Shown in pieces: positions 28,101 through 38,111 of a DNA stretch of 64,000 nt (position 1 is its first letter; each line of letters opens with the position of its first letter). The stretch is from Antilocapra americana (taxonomy: Eukaryota; Chordata; Mammalia; Artiodactyla; Antilocapridae). Both the position numbers and the translations under genes were made by a program. The stretch covers positions 15,374,204 through 15,438,203 of the forward strand of contig ML664183.1 in assembly GCA_007570785.1 (NCBI GenBank), in the 5' to 3' direction. The notes beneath the pieces are model-generated. The model saw nothing but the letters and a program-made list of their open reading frames with translations, made no database searches and was not told the DNA's origin.

Positions 28101-29081
28101 GCCAAAATCTAATTTTACCCCATTGAATCCTTGATTTTTGGGACTTATATTTTGCATATCATATGCTCTGGTTCTCCTCAAAATTTAGAGTGGGAGTCGA
28201 TATTGTGGTTAATTTGTTGCAACAACATAAATTTTAAAAAGCTGTGATTACAGAATTATGCTTCCTGAAATTTTCATTTGAAACTTTAACATGGCCCAAC
28301 GATCTGATTTTCAGACTGGATAGGGTAAAATGTCTGGATCTAATAGGAAATTTGGATTCTGCTTTATCTAGGAGCATGTTCTGTTACTCAAGATAGACAG
28401 TATATGGGTGCTTGGAACATTACTACTAGGGTTCTGTACAATTACATTCTCTTAACACTCTAGATAAAGAGATAATCCTAACCTTTGTAATCTGAATGAT
28501 GTTTTTATCTTTTCTACCATATTTCATGGAATTAATAATAACTGATATTTATTGGATGTTAAGAATAATGTTATTAATATAGAATGTGGTACTTCTAAGC
28601 ACTTTACATAATAACAACAATCTATTTTAGAAGTTTCTCTAGAAAATAGAATGCATTTTTCAGTTGTTGCAAAATACTTTTAGATCTACTTTTTGTGTCA
28701 AAATGATAGTGGTAGTGCTAGCGATCTATTGTTATTATCCTCACAAATTATTAGATTTGAGTGGGTAAAAAGTCAAATCTTCAACTCAACAATATCACTT
28801 TTCTGTTGCTCGTTACAGGCTGGCTTGTAGATACGACTGGCAGCTACACTGCAGCATTCCTTCTCTGTGGATTCTCAATGATATTTAGTTCTTTGCTGCT
28901 TGGCTTTGCGAGAGTTGTAAAGAAGATGAAAAAAACCGAGCTGCGATTCCTTGCCAAAGAATCAGATCCCAAGCTGCAGCTGTGGACCAATGGCTCGGTG
29001 GCTTATTCTGTAGCAAGAGAATTAGATCAGAAAGATGGGGAATCTGTGGCTTTAGCAATGCTTGGTTCCAACCCCACATGA
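10024..29081 (+). CDS. SLC16A12: Monocarboxylate transporter 12 (creatine transporter), six coding exons
   Basis: Coding sequence is join(10024..10133, 17715..17818, 20534..20677, 22291..22870, 25071..25330, 28819..29081), 1461 nt, 486 residues plus stop, the length I recall for human SLC16A12. Every junction has AG/GT signals and the phases join cleanly. The protein is a 12-helix major-facilitator transporter of the plasma membrane. The N-terminal MCT signature DGGWGW is at residues 14-19, and the second MCT signature ([11 protein letters not shown], then a Gly/Ser-rich stretch) at 137-154. The family member moves creatine and guanidinoacetate and, from the literature as I recall, pairs with basigin; human mutations cause cataract with microcornea and renal glucosuria. 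The start at 10024 has A at -3 and G at +4. No frameshift or internal stop is seen, so the gene looks functional. Further 5' non-coding exons and the promoter are probably upstream of the window. Confidence 0.96.
11410..12690 (-). mobile_element. L1 fragment, antisense, split by a BovA2
   Basis: Reverse complement of an L1 3' region (TGATTTACAGTGTTGTGTTAG; TATTCCATTGTATATACACA; ACAATGCACAAGGGTT). BovA2 is inserted at 11553-11758. In SLC16A12 intron 1. Confidence 0.75.
11553..11758 (-). mobile_element. BovA2 SINE inside L1
   Basis: Reverse BovA2 from GTGAAAGTGTTAGTCACTCA to GAGCCACCAGGGAAGCC, splitting an old L1. Confidence 0.9.
13806..14018 (-). mobile_element. BovA2 SINE
   Basis: Reverse BovA2, ending GAGCCACCAGGGAAGCCCC; SLC16A12 intron 1. 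Confidence 0.9.
14760..14839. repeat. Two back-to-back perfect hairpins
   Basis: Hairpin A: 16-bp perfect stem, arms 14760-14775 and 14784-14799 (GTCCTCTGCACATCAA and its complement), 8-nt loop. Hairpin B: 17-bp perfect stem, arms 14799-14815 and 14823-14839 (CTAAATTCTAAGTCCCA and its complement), 7-nt loop. They share base 14799. Not part of a repeat family I recognise. Confidence 0.9.
14972..15174 (+). mobile_element. BovA2 SINE
   Basis: Forward BovA2 starting GGGCTTCCTAGTGGCTCGG. Confidence 0.9.
16581..17140 (-). mobile_element. BovB LINE 3' fragment
   Basis: Reverse-strand BovB terminus (TTCAGTTCAATTCAGTCGC onward) running into the terminal ORF2 codons. Lies in SLC16A12 intron 1. Confidence 0.9.
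17715..17818 (+). CDS. SLC16A12: SLC16A12 coding exon 2
   Basis: Acceptor TTTTTTTCAG ends at 17714; the donor is TGTG|GTAAGT. Encodes residues 37-72, including [10 protein letters not shown] and the [12 protein letters not shown] helix, which match the MCT12 family. Confidence 0.94.
17819..20533 (+). other. SLC16A12: SLC16A12 intron 2
   Basis: 2.7 kb, largely unique. A MIR lies at about 20310-20430, and a diverged direct repeat pair at 19144-19204 and 20155-20215. Confidence 0.85.
20310..20430 (+). repeat. MIR SINE remnant
   Basis: CTTGCCACTTGCTCTCTGTG followed by GGCAAGTCATTTCC in MIR order, about 100 bp upstream of SLC16A12 exon 3. Confidence 0.7.
20534..20677 (+). CDS. SLC16A12: SLC16A12 coding exon 3
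   Basis: Acceptor TTTTTGAAG ends at 20533 (weaker, AAG rather than CAG); the donor is ACAG|GTAAGG. Encodes residues 72-120: [15 protein letters not shown] and the Gly-rich helix 3, then helix 4. Phase continues from exon 2 and into exon 4. Confidence 0.94.
20678..22290 (+). other. SLC16A12: SLC16A12 intron 3
   Basis: 1.6 kb, no young SINE. Contains the imperfect inverted repeat at 21826-21897. Confidence 0.85.
21826..21897. repeat. Imperfect inverted repeat
   Basis: Arms 21826-21850 and 21873-21897 pair at 22 of 25 positions, separated by 22 nt of AT-rich sequence. May be a decayed palindromic DNA transposon; family not recognised. Confidence 0.7.
22291..22870 (+). CDS. SLC16A12: SLC16A12 coding exon 4 (largest coding exon)
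   Basis: Acceptor TATCACCAG ends at 22290; the donor is GAAG|GTAAAA. Encodes residues 120-313: the second MCT signature, helices 5-6, the cytoplasmic loop (about residues 185-230) and helices 7-8, ending at the TDRR motif. The central loop is the least conserved part compared with the human protein as I remember it. Confidence 0.95.
22943..23118 (+). mobile_element. BovA2 SINE
   Basis: Forward BovA2 starting 73 bp after exon 4 of SLC16A12 (GGGCTTTCCAGATGGCTCAG). Confidence 0.9.
23217..23551. mobile_element. Non-autonomous hAT-type DNA transposon remnant
   Basis: Inverted ends AGGGTCAGCAAACG at the left and TTTGCTGACACCTG at the right, with interior text (TAGCACAAAAGCAGCCATAG) of an old mammalian element. 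Exact family not assigned. Confidence 0.65.
24205..24400 (+). repeat. MIR SINE remnant
   Basis: Core text TGTCCTGGCTCTGCC, TCATCTGTGAAATGG and AAATGAGATTAC in MIR order. Confidence 0.7.
25071..25330 (+). CDS. SLC16A12: SLC16A12 coding exon 5
   Basis: Acceptor AATCCACAG ends at 25070; the donor is GCAG|GTAAGT. Encodes residues 313-400, helices 9-11, including the [14 protein letters not shown] and [15 protein letters not shown] segments typical of MCTs. Confidence 0.95.
26461..26640 (+). mobile_element. MER5A-like hAT remnant
   Basis: CAGTGTCTCTCAGAATGAGG start with following text (CCCTTGTTAGACTGCAGATTCC) in MER5A order. Confidence 0.6.
27091..27430 (-). mobile_element. BovB LINE 3' fragment with target-site duplication
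   Basis: 340-bp 5'-truncated copy flanked by CATTTGGCAT at 27081-27090 and 27431-27440. In SLC16A12 intron 5. Confidence 0.9.
27621..27930 (+). mobile_element. Fused BovA2 dimer with one target-site duplication
   Basis: A truncated BovA2 (27621-27735) joins directly to a second BovA2 (27736-27930). The pair is flanked by TGGATTGTAGG at 27610-27620 and 27931-27941. Confidence 0.85.
28819..29081 (+). CDS. SLC16A12: SLC16A12 coding exon 6 (terminal)
   Basis: Acceptor CTCGTTACAG ends at 28818; the stop TGA is at 29079-29081. Encodes residues 400-486: helix 12, then a charged cytoplasmic tail starting with basic residues (KKMKK) and containing the conserved [18 protein letters not shown] stretch. 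Confidence 0.95.
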
Positions 29082-29768
29082 CCAATGGCCTTGAGCCTGG
29101 GAATCTTCAGGGCTGAGAGAGGTGGGACACTGGATTGTATGTTTCTCACGGACTTTATTTTGGCAGAAGCATTTCCTTCCAAGGAAATTTATTGTTTTAT
29201 TAATATGTTTGTAGAGGGTTGGGAAACAGCAAATAACAAAGCAAACTGGACCAACTGAGAGTTTCCCCATTTGGGATTTATATTCACAATTGAACTCAAA
29301 GAGCATCACACCATGGAGAATGTCAGGACACAACCGATATAATTTCCTATAAACGGGGGTAATTTCAACGAATGACTAAAGCAGATAACACTGGAACAGC
29401 TTTGTTTCAAACTCTCTGTCCCTCCACTTTCCTTCTTCAGTTAGAAGGTAAGCCAGAAGCATTGACATGTAGGTTTCTTTATGCTGTTTGGAAAAGGGGG
29501 CATCCCATTTTAATCACTGCCTTTTGAAGTATCTAACTATTCTTTAAGCATTTTGTTTCACATCCTAATGAGAAGCTCCACTAGGAAGAAGGTTTAGCAT
29601 CCTTATCTTCCACCACCACTGAAAGCTCATTTCTTCCACCCAGGTGTTCACCTCTGTTGCTATCACATATGATACTTTAAATTGACAGAACACACAAAGT
29701 CACATGGCTGATTCCTAAATCTTACCAGAAATGTTAACACTAACCGTTCCCTTTTTTTTTTCTTCAGA

Positions 29769-29774
29769 AATAAA
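29769..29774 (+). terminator. SLC16A12: Candidate SLC16A12 polyadenylation signal (proximal)
   Basis: AATAAA 688 nt after the stop codon, preceded by a T-rich run. A second AATAAA lies at 31601. Without transcript data the used site is unknown. Confidence 0.35.
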
Positions 29775-30448
29775 GCACTTATTTTAACTGTAGACATTCC
29801 TGTTAGGAATGGAAGGATGTTGACAGCATTCCAGTTGGGTAGAAATTGAATTCTTGAATCAGCAGGTCTCTGGTGAGAGTTTTCTTTTCAGATCAGACAT
29901 TTAATTTCATCATTATCCAAAATAGGGTGAGAGTTTTGCCTGAAAAATATTATTCTAGAGATGTTCTGAAAGTGAGATTCCTTTCTCCCTTTGTCAATTA
30001 TTGTTCCAGTGTCCACTGCTCTTCATCTCTTTATAGATAATCATTAAAAACTTGGTGGACCTTTTCAGCTGAATGAGAAGGCTTGGGGGTTAACCTCGGC
30101 ACTATGGCCCTCTCACAAATTATAGCTTTGGTCAGGAGAGAGGAAGGACAAAGTTAAGAAGGCTAGTGGTGTGTTGTTTTATCATTCATAGGACTCTTTC
30201 ACACAGCTTAAGTCACTGGATTAGAACAGTTCTCTCATTTCCCAATACCCTAGCTCCCTGTGGCTTGGGTCTTCAGATTGAAAAGAGAGGGCATGGGGAG
30301 ATAAGAGAGAGGTCAGGCCCGCAGCCTGTCCCTAACCATTTTAAGTCCTCTGAACTATAATCCTGAATCTCAAATCATGCTGCACTTGTAAATAGGGACA
30401 AGTTATACATTTGAAAGGAGATTTTAATTAATTAAAAATTTTAAATCT

Positions 30449-30562
30449 GGGGACTTTCCTGGAGATGCAGTGGTTAAGACTCCATGCTTCCAATTCAGGG
30501 GCCTCAGGTTCGATCCCTGATTGGGGAACTAAGATCCCACAGGCTGAGTCCCGTGGCCAAAA
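30449..30562 (+). mobile_element. CHR-type SINE
   Basis: GCAGTGGTTAAGACTCC, GGTTCGATCCCTGATTGGG and GGAACTAAGATCCCACAGG; tRNA-Glu-derived head. Confidence 0.85.
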
Positions 30563-31600
30563 AACAAATTTAAGTCTGAACCTCAAGGAAATATTTTGAC
30601 CCTGAAGGTCATTCAATCCACTGTCTCCAGAGAGGTCTCACAAATGCCTGGACACAGGTACTGAAAGAAAAAACACAGCCATGAGGGGGACCCAAGTTGA
30701 CTAAGTATATTTGGCAAGAGTTTTTGCCTATAACTGGATTATTTTTAAAATTACATATTAATACAGTGCTTTCAGAATGAAATGCTGACTTGATTTGATG
30801 GCAGAAAGCTAGTATCTCATAGGTGTTTTCCAAAGAGAAATTTGAATGTTTCCTGTTATTTTTATACTTGGTTTGAAGATTTAGTTGTGAAACCACTTTC
30901 TTTGTCATTTGCCATTTAAAAGCAATGTTTAGAAAATATCTGTAAACAGTCAAAGTTAAAATGAAATTGTATGTGTTTGGAATAACACTTTATACTAAAT
31001 GTCATTTCTTAAATCTTCAAACCTAAAGATTATTTAAAATATGAAGAGTTATAAATATTCTTATATATGTTTTTTCCTATGATGGTCACAGTAAAATTAT
31101 GTTTATCTTGTTCTGCAATGTAATTTCTCCAAAGTATTATAAATAGTCATGAAAAATGAGCATAGAGATCAGAGCTTTTAAAAATTTGTATAAAATATTT
31201 GGGATATTCTGACTTTATACATGCATACATTTGTATTTTATTTTTCTTTTTGGAGCAGCATTTTTAGAAAACCAGTAAGGAAAATGTAGATTTTAGAGGT
31301 TACCATTGTCATCTATACAAAATTTTACTGTTACGTTCCATGTGCCTATACTGTTTATTTTTAAATGGAGGGATTCATGAGAATGATGTATTTGTTTTGT
31401 AGAATCAAGAACAAAATTGTGGTGGGATGATTTTACATCTTAAATATTTCTTTATATCACTGCAAGCTCTACTTTGAAATTGAGTTTAAAAAAAGCAAAA
31501 GAAATATGTAGATACACTGTACCATTTGATTTTTTTTTCAGATTGTGACTTCACTAATAGATCAAATATTTATGATAATATTTTCTTATTTCAAAAGCAT

Positions 31601-31606
31601 AATAAA
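31601..31606 (+). terminator. SLC16A12: Candidate SLC16A12 polyadenylation signal (distal)
   Basis: AATAAA about 2.5 kb past the stop, at the end of an AT-rich stretch that holds only one SINE, consistent with a long 3' UTR. Confidence 0.3.
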
Positions 31607-32725
31607 ATGAGTTTATAGTCATGTTTGGAAAACATTTTTCCCCTGCACGAGGCGTTTGAATTGGATTATGAGTGGGTCTGCCTGGGGTCAACCAAGACAT
31701 CATTGGCATATAAAGATGTGGTAAGTAATCAAAAAATTTACAAAAGCCAAAACCATTTATTGAGTACTTCAATGTGTTAGCCGCTTTGTTAAGCGCTTCC
31801 TATGCAGTGTCTTACTTAATCCCCATAATAACCTGTATTTTCACCCTTTCATGAACATGGAAACTGAGGCATCAGGTCCCATGACTTCTGACTCAGTAGT
31901 CACTGCACCATTTGGAAATAAGCCCTTCCATGGGGAGATAAAATCGTTTCGATTATGCTTCAGTCTTCCAGTGAGTATAGTTGAGAAGACCCTGGACTGG
32001 AAATTTCCAAGACTTGGTAAGAGTCTGGTTCTATTAAGACTGCTACTTCCAGGCTTAGTGGTTTAATTTGCTGTCTGTGGATCCAGACTCCTGTTTGGGA
32101 GCATTTGCCTGTGGGGGCACATGGAAAAGGTTGGGGAGCATTCTGTACATGACCAAAGTCATGCTTGATCAGTCAGGAAGTGCGTTCCTCCTGAAATCCC
32201 TACACCACTGCCCTGTGATGATGACGATGGTAATATCTATTTGGCACTCACCTTCCTGGGCCCATTAGATCTAATTCAGAAACTGCTTATCAACATGAAA
32301 TAGTGTGAATTCAAGATAGTATCCAAATTTCTCTTCTTATACTTCAAAGTTTTGAGTCTTTTTTAACTCTGCCAAGCCATACATTTTTATACCCGTTGCC
32401 AGAGCAGCTCCCAGTAAGAGATAACTGGGGTTTTGTCCCATTAGCACAGAGAAACATTTGGTGGGAACAGTGAGGAAAATAATAAATATTGACATAAAGA
32501 GAAACGTTTAAAGCATTTTATTAATAATGAAACTTTCCAAACATAGACAAAACCAGAAAGAAAAGTACAATGTACTTGAAGTACCCATTGTCCCAGCATC
32601 TACAGTTCTTTACCTCTTTGCCCCCGCTCTTGATGAAGCCATTTGAGATAATGTTGACAGGACGTGTCTTCCTTCAGTTGTCAAGGAATAACTAAATTTG
32701 GCAAGAACAATCTGTTCATGCCAGT

Positions 32726-32829
32726 CGAGGGTATGGGCGGTCAGTGTCACATATTAAAGGGCCACATCATTANNNNNNNNNNCGAGGGTATGGGCGGTCA
32801 GTGTCACATATTAAAGGGCCACATCATTA
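32726..32829. other. 10-N assembly gap flanked by an identical 47-bp duplication
   Basis: 32726-32772 and 32783-32829 are identical (start CGAGGGTATGGGCGG), separated only by ten N at 32773-32782. This looks like two contig ends that overlap but were not merged. Confidence 0.92.
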
Positions 32830-32947
32830 CTTGCAAGGCTGATGGGGACCCCTTTCTTGGTGTAGGCTTCCTTCAGGTGTCTGAATTGCAGGCTAAAACG
32901 CTTCCTTTCCTAGCCCCCATGTAATCTACCTACCTGAAGCTTGCCTG

Positions 32948-33165
32948 CCTGTGTGCTAAGTCACTTCAGTCATGTCTGACTCTTTGCGACACTATGGGCT
33001 GTAGCCCGCCAGGCTCCTCTGTCCATGGGATCCTCCAGGCAAGAATACTGGAGTGGGTGGCCATGTCTTCTTCCAGGGGAATCTTCCTGACCCAGGGACT
33101 GAACCTGAATCTCTTATATCTCCTGCATTGGCAGGCAGTTCTTTACCACTAGCACCACCAAGCTT
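32948..33165 (-). mobile_element. BovA2 SINE
   Basis: Reverse BovA2 from GTGTGCTAAGTCACTTCAG. Confidence 0.9.
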
Positions 33166-33335
33166 AAGGAAGTGTCAAATAAGTGAAAAGTGCTTCCAAA
33201 TTCTGGAAAAGAGTGGTCACTATTAACTTGCATTATTTCTGTTAATTATTTAAGTGTCAGAGGCCTCTTTGAGGGATCCAGGCTCTAAGATTGGTCTAAA
33301 ATTAAATACAAACACTTTTATATTTTTCTTAAAAA

Positions 33336-33446
33336 ATTTTTTTGGCCACATGGTGAAGCTTGCAGGTTCCACAACCAGGGATTGAACCCGGGCATTTGGT
33401 AATGAAAACATGGAGTCCTAACTACTGGACTGCCAGGGAATTCCCT
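33336..33446 (-). mobile_element. CHR-type SINE
   Basis: TTTTTGGCCACATGG to TGCCAGGGAATTCCC, reverse orientation. Confidence 0.8.
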
Positions 33447-33495
33447 ATTTTTGAGGAGTTAATGTATGTTCCACTGAATATTTGCACTGACATTC

Positions 33496-33975
33496 GGTTC
33501 AGTTCAGTCACTCAGGCATGTCCAAGTCTTTGTGACCCCATGGACTGTAGCATGCCAGGCCTCCCTGTCAAATCACCAACTCCCGAAGCTTGCTCAAACT
33601 CATAGCCATCAAGTCGGTGATGCCATCCAAACATATTTTCTTCTGTCATCCCCTTCTCCTGCCTTCAGTCTTTCCCAGCATCAGAGTCTTTTCCAATGAG
33701 TCAGTTCTTTGCATCAGGTGGCAAAGTATTGGAGTTTCAGCTTCAGCATCAGTCCTTCCAATGAATATTCAGGACTGATTTCCTTTAGGATGGACTGGTT
33801 GGATCTCCTTGCAGTCCAAGAGACTCTTACGCGTCTTCTCCAACATCACAGTCCAAAAGCATCAATTCTTTGGTGCTCAGCTTCCTTAACAGTCCAACTC
33901 TCACATCCATACATGACTACAAGAAAAATCATAGCTTCGACTAGACGGACCTTTGTTGACAAAGTAATGTGTTCA
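33496..33975 (-). mobile_element. BovB LINE 3' fragment
   Basis: Reverse-strand BovB terminus reaching into the ORF2 end (CATACATGACTAC, then GACAAAGTAATG). Intergenic. Confidence 0.88.
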
Positions 33976-34287
33976 AAATGCATTGACATTAAAAGGCATT
34001 AAAATTAGCACTTGAAAGTGCAGCCCTTTTAAAGTTTTCCCATAAAACTGTTACTCCTGTGATGGCAGGTTAGATCTTTTCTCCCTGGCCCTTGAAATGA
34101 TGGATGGGTTAGTGATCCTGATCCTAGGAAAAGTGAAGACATAGTCTCAGTCCCGGTGTTTTCAACAGGACTCTGAGCAGAGTCTGAGTATGTTTCAGGT
34201 GGGAAATACCAAGGGGGAAGAATTTGGACATCTGACTCAAGTTTCTAAAGGTCAAACAGGGAGGGGGAAAGCCTTTTTTTTTTTCTT

Positions 34288-34372
34288 TAATTTTTTTGGC
34301 CACACCACATGACATGTGGTATCTTTTTTCCCCAACCAAAGGTCGAACCACTAGACTGCCAGGGAAGCCCCA
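34288..34372 (-). mobile_element. CHR-type SINE, internally deleted
   Basis: TTTTTTGGCCACACCACATG then CTAGACTGCCAGGGAAGCCC; the middle is shortened. Confidence 0.75.
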
Positions 34373-34627
34373 GGGCAAGCCTGTTTCAGAATCACTGATG
34401 TTACGCACTGGCATATGGCCCATGATGTCCTGCAGGGTGAGCCTCTGCCTCACTTCCAAACCTCCTGTTGGGCTACACTGTGCTCACCACACTGCAGTGG
34501 CCCTGTTCTGTTGCCAAGGTCGTTTTGCATATGTCGATCCATCAGGATACTCACTTCTCACCCTTTGGGCCTCAATATAAATGTCACTTCCCTACCCTGA
34601 ACCGTTGCCTCCATCTAAATTACTTAC

Positions 34628-34835
34628 TGGCTTCCCAGGTGACGCAGTGGTAAAGAATTTGCCTGCCATTGCAGGAGAAACAAGAGACGTGTGTTCAATC
34701 CCAGGGCCAGAAGATTCCCTGGAGTAGGAAATGGCCACCCACTCCAGAATTCTTGCTTGGAGAATCCCATGGGCAGAGTGGTCTACAGCCCATGGGATCC
34801 CAAAAGTGTTGGACATGACTGAGCACGCAGGGCAC
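34628..34835 (+). mobile_element. BovA2 SINE
   Basis: Forward BovA2 from GGCTTCCCAGGTGACGCAG. Confidence 0.9.
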
Positions 34836-34899
34836 AAAAATTACCATCACACTATCACCACCCGCATGACACGTTCGCATAGCACCTGCTCTTTCTCAC

Positions 34900-35085
34900 C
34901 AGAGAACATATTTTAATTATAATTCCATATTGACTTGTGTGTTTATTTTTAAATGTCATCTCTACAAAATCACAAGCTTTCTGAGGCTAGAGATCATACT
35001 GACTGACAGTCAGAGTCCATACTGACTGCCAGTGCCTAATCCATAGTCACTCAATAAATACTTGGTGAATGAATGAGTGAAAACA
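34900..35085 (+). repeat. L2 LINE 3' remnant
   Basis: CTTTCTGAGGCTAGAGATC followed by CTCAATAAATACTTGGTGAA and a GAATGAGTG tail, the L2 end signature. Confidence 0.65.
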
Positions 35086-35207
35086 ACAAATGAACAAACA
35101 AAAAAGAACAAAGGAAGCAGCTACTAAAGAGAATTATAATGCATCAAGGGTGGGGCTAATGAAGGTCGGGTTTGCTTGTTTGCACTCAGAATGTTCAGAA
35201 TACGTTG

Positions 35208-35407
35208 AAAGCACAGTGGTGTCCTACTCTTTGCAACCCCATGGACTGTAGCCCACCAGGCTTCTCTGTCTATGGGATTTTCTAGGCAAGAATACTGGAA
35301 TGGGTTGCCATTCCCTTTTCCAGAGGATCTTCCTGACCCAGGGATCAAACCCAGATCTCCCACACTGCGGCAAAATTCTTTACCATCTGAGCCACCAGGG
35401 AAGCCCC
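35208..35407 (-). mobile_element. BovA2 SINE
   Basis: Reverse BovA2, ending GAGCCACCAGGGAAGCCCC. Confidence 0.9.
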
Positions 35408-36332
35408 ATGGTAGGATACGTTGGATGTTCCCAATTCAGTGGGCCAAAATAGGATGCCTGATGAGAAGGGTCCTATATAAGAAGCAGGACCTCCAAGCAT
35501 TGAGTATCACGGGGCAGGTTTGGGAAAGGGAATAAAAGTGGCAAAGAGAAGAGCTATTAGAAATACACTAAATAAAACTTAGATTGAGGCCTGAATGTAA
35601 AAATGATATGACTATGTTGAACTGAGACTAGTTTAATTAAATAACTCTGTTGTGCTCAAATTGAGCACAGACCCAGGCCCAGGAATGGGGCACTGCCCAT
35701 GCAAGGAAACCCTAGAAAGTTGGGAAAAAGTGGAGCACATGTGCCTCATGTGTGAAAAGATGAGGTTTCAGTTACAGGGACCAATCAAGCTGCTTTTACT
35801 TGACATGAAAACCTTGCACCAGGATTTGGCCAGTAGCGGAAGTCCCCCACCAGAGTCTTAACTCGCGCTAATGGTTGGCTTCTAACTCAGAGTGTGACTG
35901 AAAATCAGATGGCTGACAAACTTTCTCAAGAGTTGGTGAGAGGAGTTAATCAACGACAACTATTTAATAAGCACCTCCTTGGAATCTGGCACCATGTTAT
36001 ATATAGTGGGGAATTTAAAACACACCTTCTACCCTGTCCATTGGTCTCAGGTGTACCGACTAACTGGTAAATTGAAACAAACACAGGTGAGAACAACCAC
36101 AAGAGGTCTTCAGTGCTGACCTGGGGCTAAGGGCACTGCATACTCTAGAGGTTATGGAGAAGAATTCATGAAGGGCCAAAGAAATTTGAGATGATTCTGA
36201 GGAACTCCGGTATGGAACTGAGTGGGTTGGAAACAGCCTCTTCTGTTTTCAGGAGAAGACGCTGGGGAGTAAGGGGGAAGGATGTGGGGAAGCTGCTTCA
36301 TGCAGGTACCTGGGGTTCTAGTTGATTCCTAA

Positions 36333-36522
36333 AAGTGAAAGTAGCTCACTCATGTACTACTCTTTGTGACCCCATGGACTATAGTCCATGTAATTCTCCA
36401 GGCCAGAATACTGGGGTGGGTAGCCTTTCTTCTCTCCAGGGGATCTTTCCAACCCAGGGATCAAACCCAGGTCTCCCGCATTGCAGGGGGATTCTTTACC
36501 AGCTGAGTCACAAGGGAAGCCA
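36333..36522 (-). mobile_element. BovA2 SINE
   Basis: Reverse BovA2, ending GAGTCACAAGGGAAGCC. Confidence 0.9.
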
Positions 36523-36652
36523 ATTCCTGAGCTCAATGCAAAACCATGCATAAGCTGACAGTAATAAATATCTTGACGAGGGGATCCACAGAGGTGTCTG
36601 GAACTTTGGGGACTGCTGGGATTTGGGGTTGCATTTGTTGTCTCTAAATTAA

Positions 36653-36872
36653 AAACTCCCTGGTGGCTCAGACAGTAAAGAATCTGCCTGCAATGCGGGA
36701 GACCCAGGTTTGATCCCTAGGTTCAGAAAGATCTCCTGGAGAAGGGAATGGCTACCTACTCCAGTATTCTTGCCTGGAGAATCCAATGGACAGAGGAGCC
36801 TGGCAGGCTACAGTTCATGGGCTCACAGAATCTGACAGGACTGAGTGACTAACACTTTCACGTTCACTTCAC
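36653..36872 (+). mobile_element. BovA2 SINE
   Basis: Forward BovA2 (CTCCCTGGTGGCTCAGACAG), 130 bp from an inverted copy at 36333-36522, so the two can form a long foldback. Confidence 0.9.
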
Positions 36873-38001
36873 AAATTAAAAAGAGATTTTCAGAGCATGG
36901 GGTTATACTTTAATAATTACTTCTCAACCCTAAAAAGGAATAATTTGTATGTTTTTTTCTTCTCAAGGAGTCCAGAGGTTCAAGGTTTTTTGGTGGTGTT
37001 TATTTTTAAATAACTATAATACCTGTTATACAGCACTGCACTGCCATCTGCTGGAATTATTGAGACCACTTCTCTAAAGTTGGTGGTGCCTCCAATAACA
37101 GCTTAACTGGACAAGACCAGGCTTAGAACAAACGTTAAAATTTGTTATTTCCTTCTCTTCCCTCCCTCACTTCCTACTCACGACCCATCCTACATTTATC
37201 CTCTTCCTCTTGCAAGTATCAATACAAATATAGGGACAACGATGCTGTATTTTTCTGTATATATTTTTGTTTCCTAGGTCACTTCTCTATTTAGAATATC
37301 AAAGTTAATATAAATGGTGATTTTAATTGACCTAACAAGGGATTATTGTTGTTCAGTTTCCCAGTAGTCTCCAACTCTTTGCAACCTCATGGACTGCAGC
37401 ATGCCATAGGCAAAATTTAATGTGAAAATGTGTTTTGAGCCCTCTGTGGACTTTTTTGGGAATTCAGATTGCCATCCTGGGTCCCATTTTTGGTTCCCTA
37501 CGATTGTGTTAATTGGTTTGATGTCAGTTGATAAAGGATTAAGTTAAAGTATAAGATAAAGTCTTAAACACATACCAGAAGTCGAATTTGAGAAATGTTG
37601 AAACCAAATGATAGAGGAGTGTATTCTCTGTAATTTGGAAGCATAAAGCATCCTTGTTTTACTGTATACAAATTATGCTGTATTTAGTGATTGAATTTAC
37701 TTTTAAATGTGTAGTTCCTATGAAATTGTAAGGGGCTGCTATTTATTTATTTATAGCAACAATTGCCTTCAAAGGAGAGTGTATCATATAAACGTTGAGG
37801 ACTTTTTGTTGAACTAGGCAACTTGAAGAATTTGGTTATGCATAAGTGGGTCTGAATATGAGGATAAGAGAAAACCGAATTGTTCTTTTTAAGGAAATCA
37901 GGAGAACTGGTTGTTCTTTCAGAACAGTAGAGATAGGGAAGGAGGTAAGGCTCAGAATCAGGGCAAGAGGCAGAACTATTAAGAAATGGTTGAGGGTGTT
38001 T

Positions 38002-38111
38002 CCTTCTTTTCTTCTTTCTTGTTTCCCTTCAATCCATTTCTCTTTTCTTTCTTTCCTTCTTTTTTCTCATCTCTGTCTTTCCTTCTATGCTTTCTTCCTT
38101 TCTCTTCCTTT
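38002..38111 (+). repeat. Polypyrimidine tract
   Basis: About 110 bp almost purely of C and T on the + strand, with CTTT/CCTT repeats; only a few purines interrupt. Confidence 0.85.

Larger units (their letters stand above)
25331..28818 (+). other. SLC16A12: SLC16A12 intron 5
   Basis: 3.5 kb with a MER5A-like remnant (26461-26640), a BovB tail (27091-27430) and a fused BovA2 pair (27621-27930). Confidence 0.85.
29082..31625 (+). other. SLC16A12: Probable 3' UTR and flank of SLC16A12
   Basis: AT-rich, repeat-poor DNA after the stop codon, with one CHR-type SINE at about 30449-30562. No convincing coding potential in any frame. The UTR extent is an inference from the two AATAAA sites. Confidence 0.4.
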
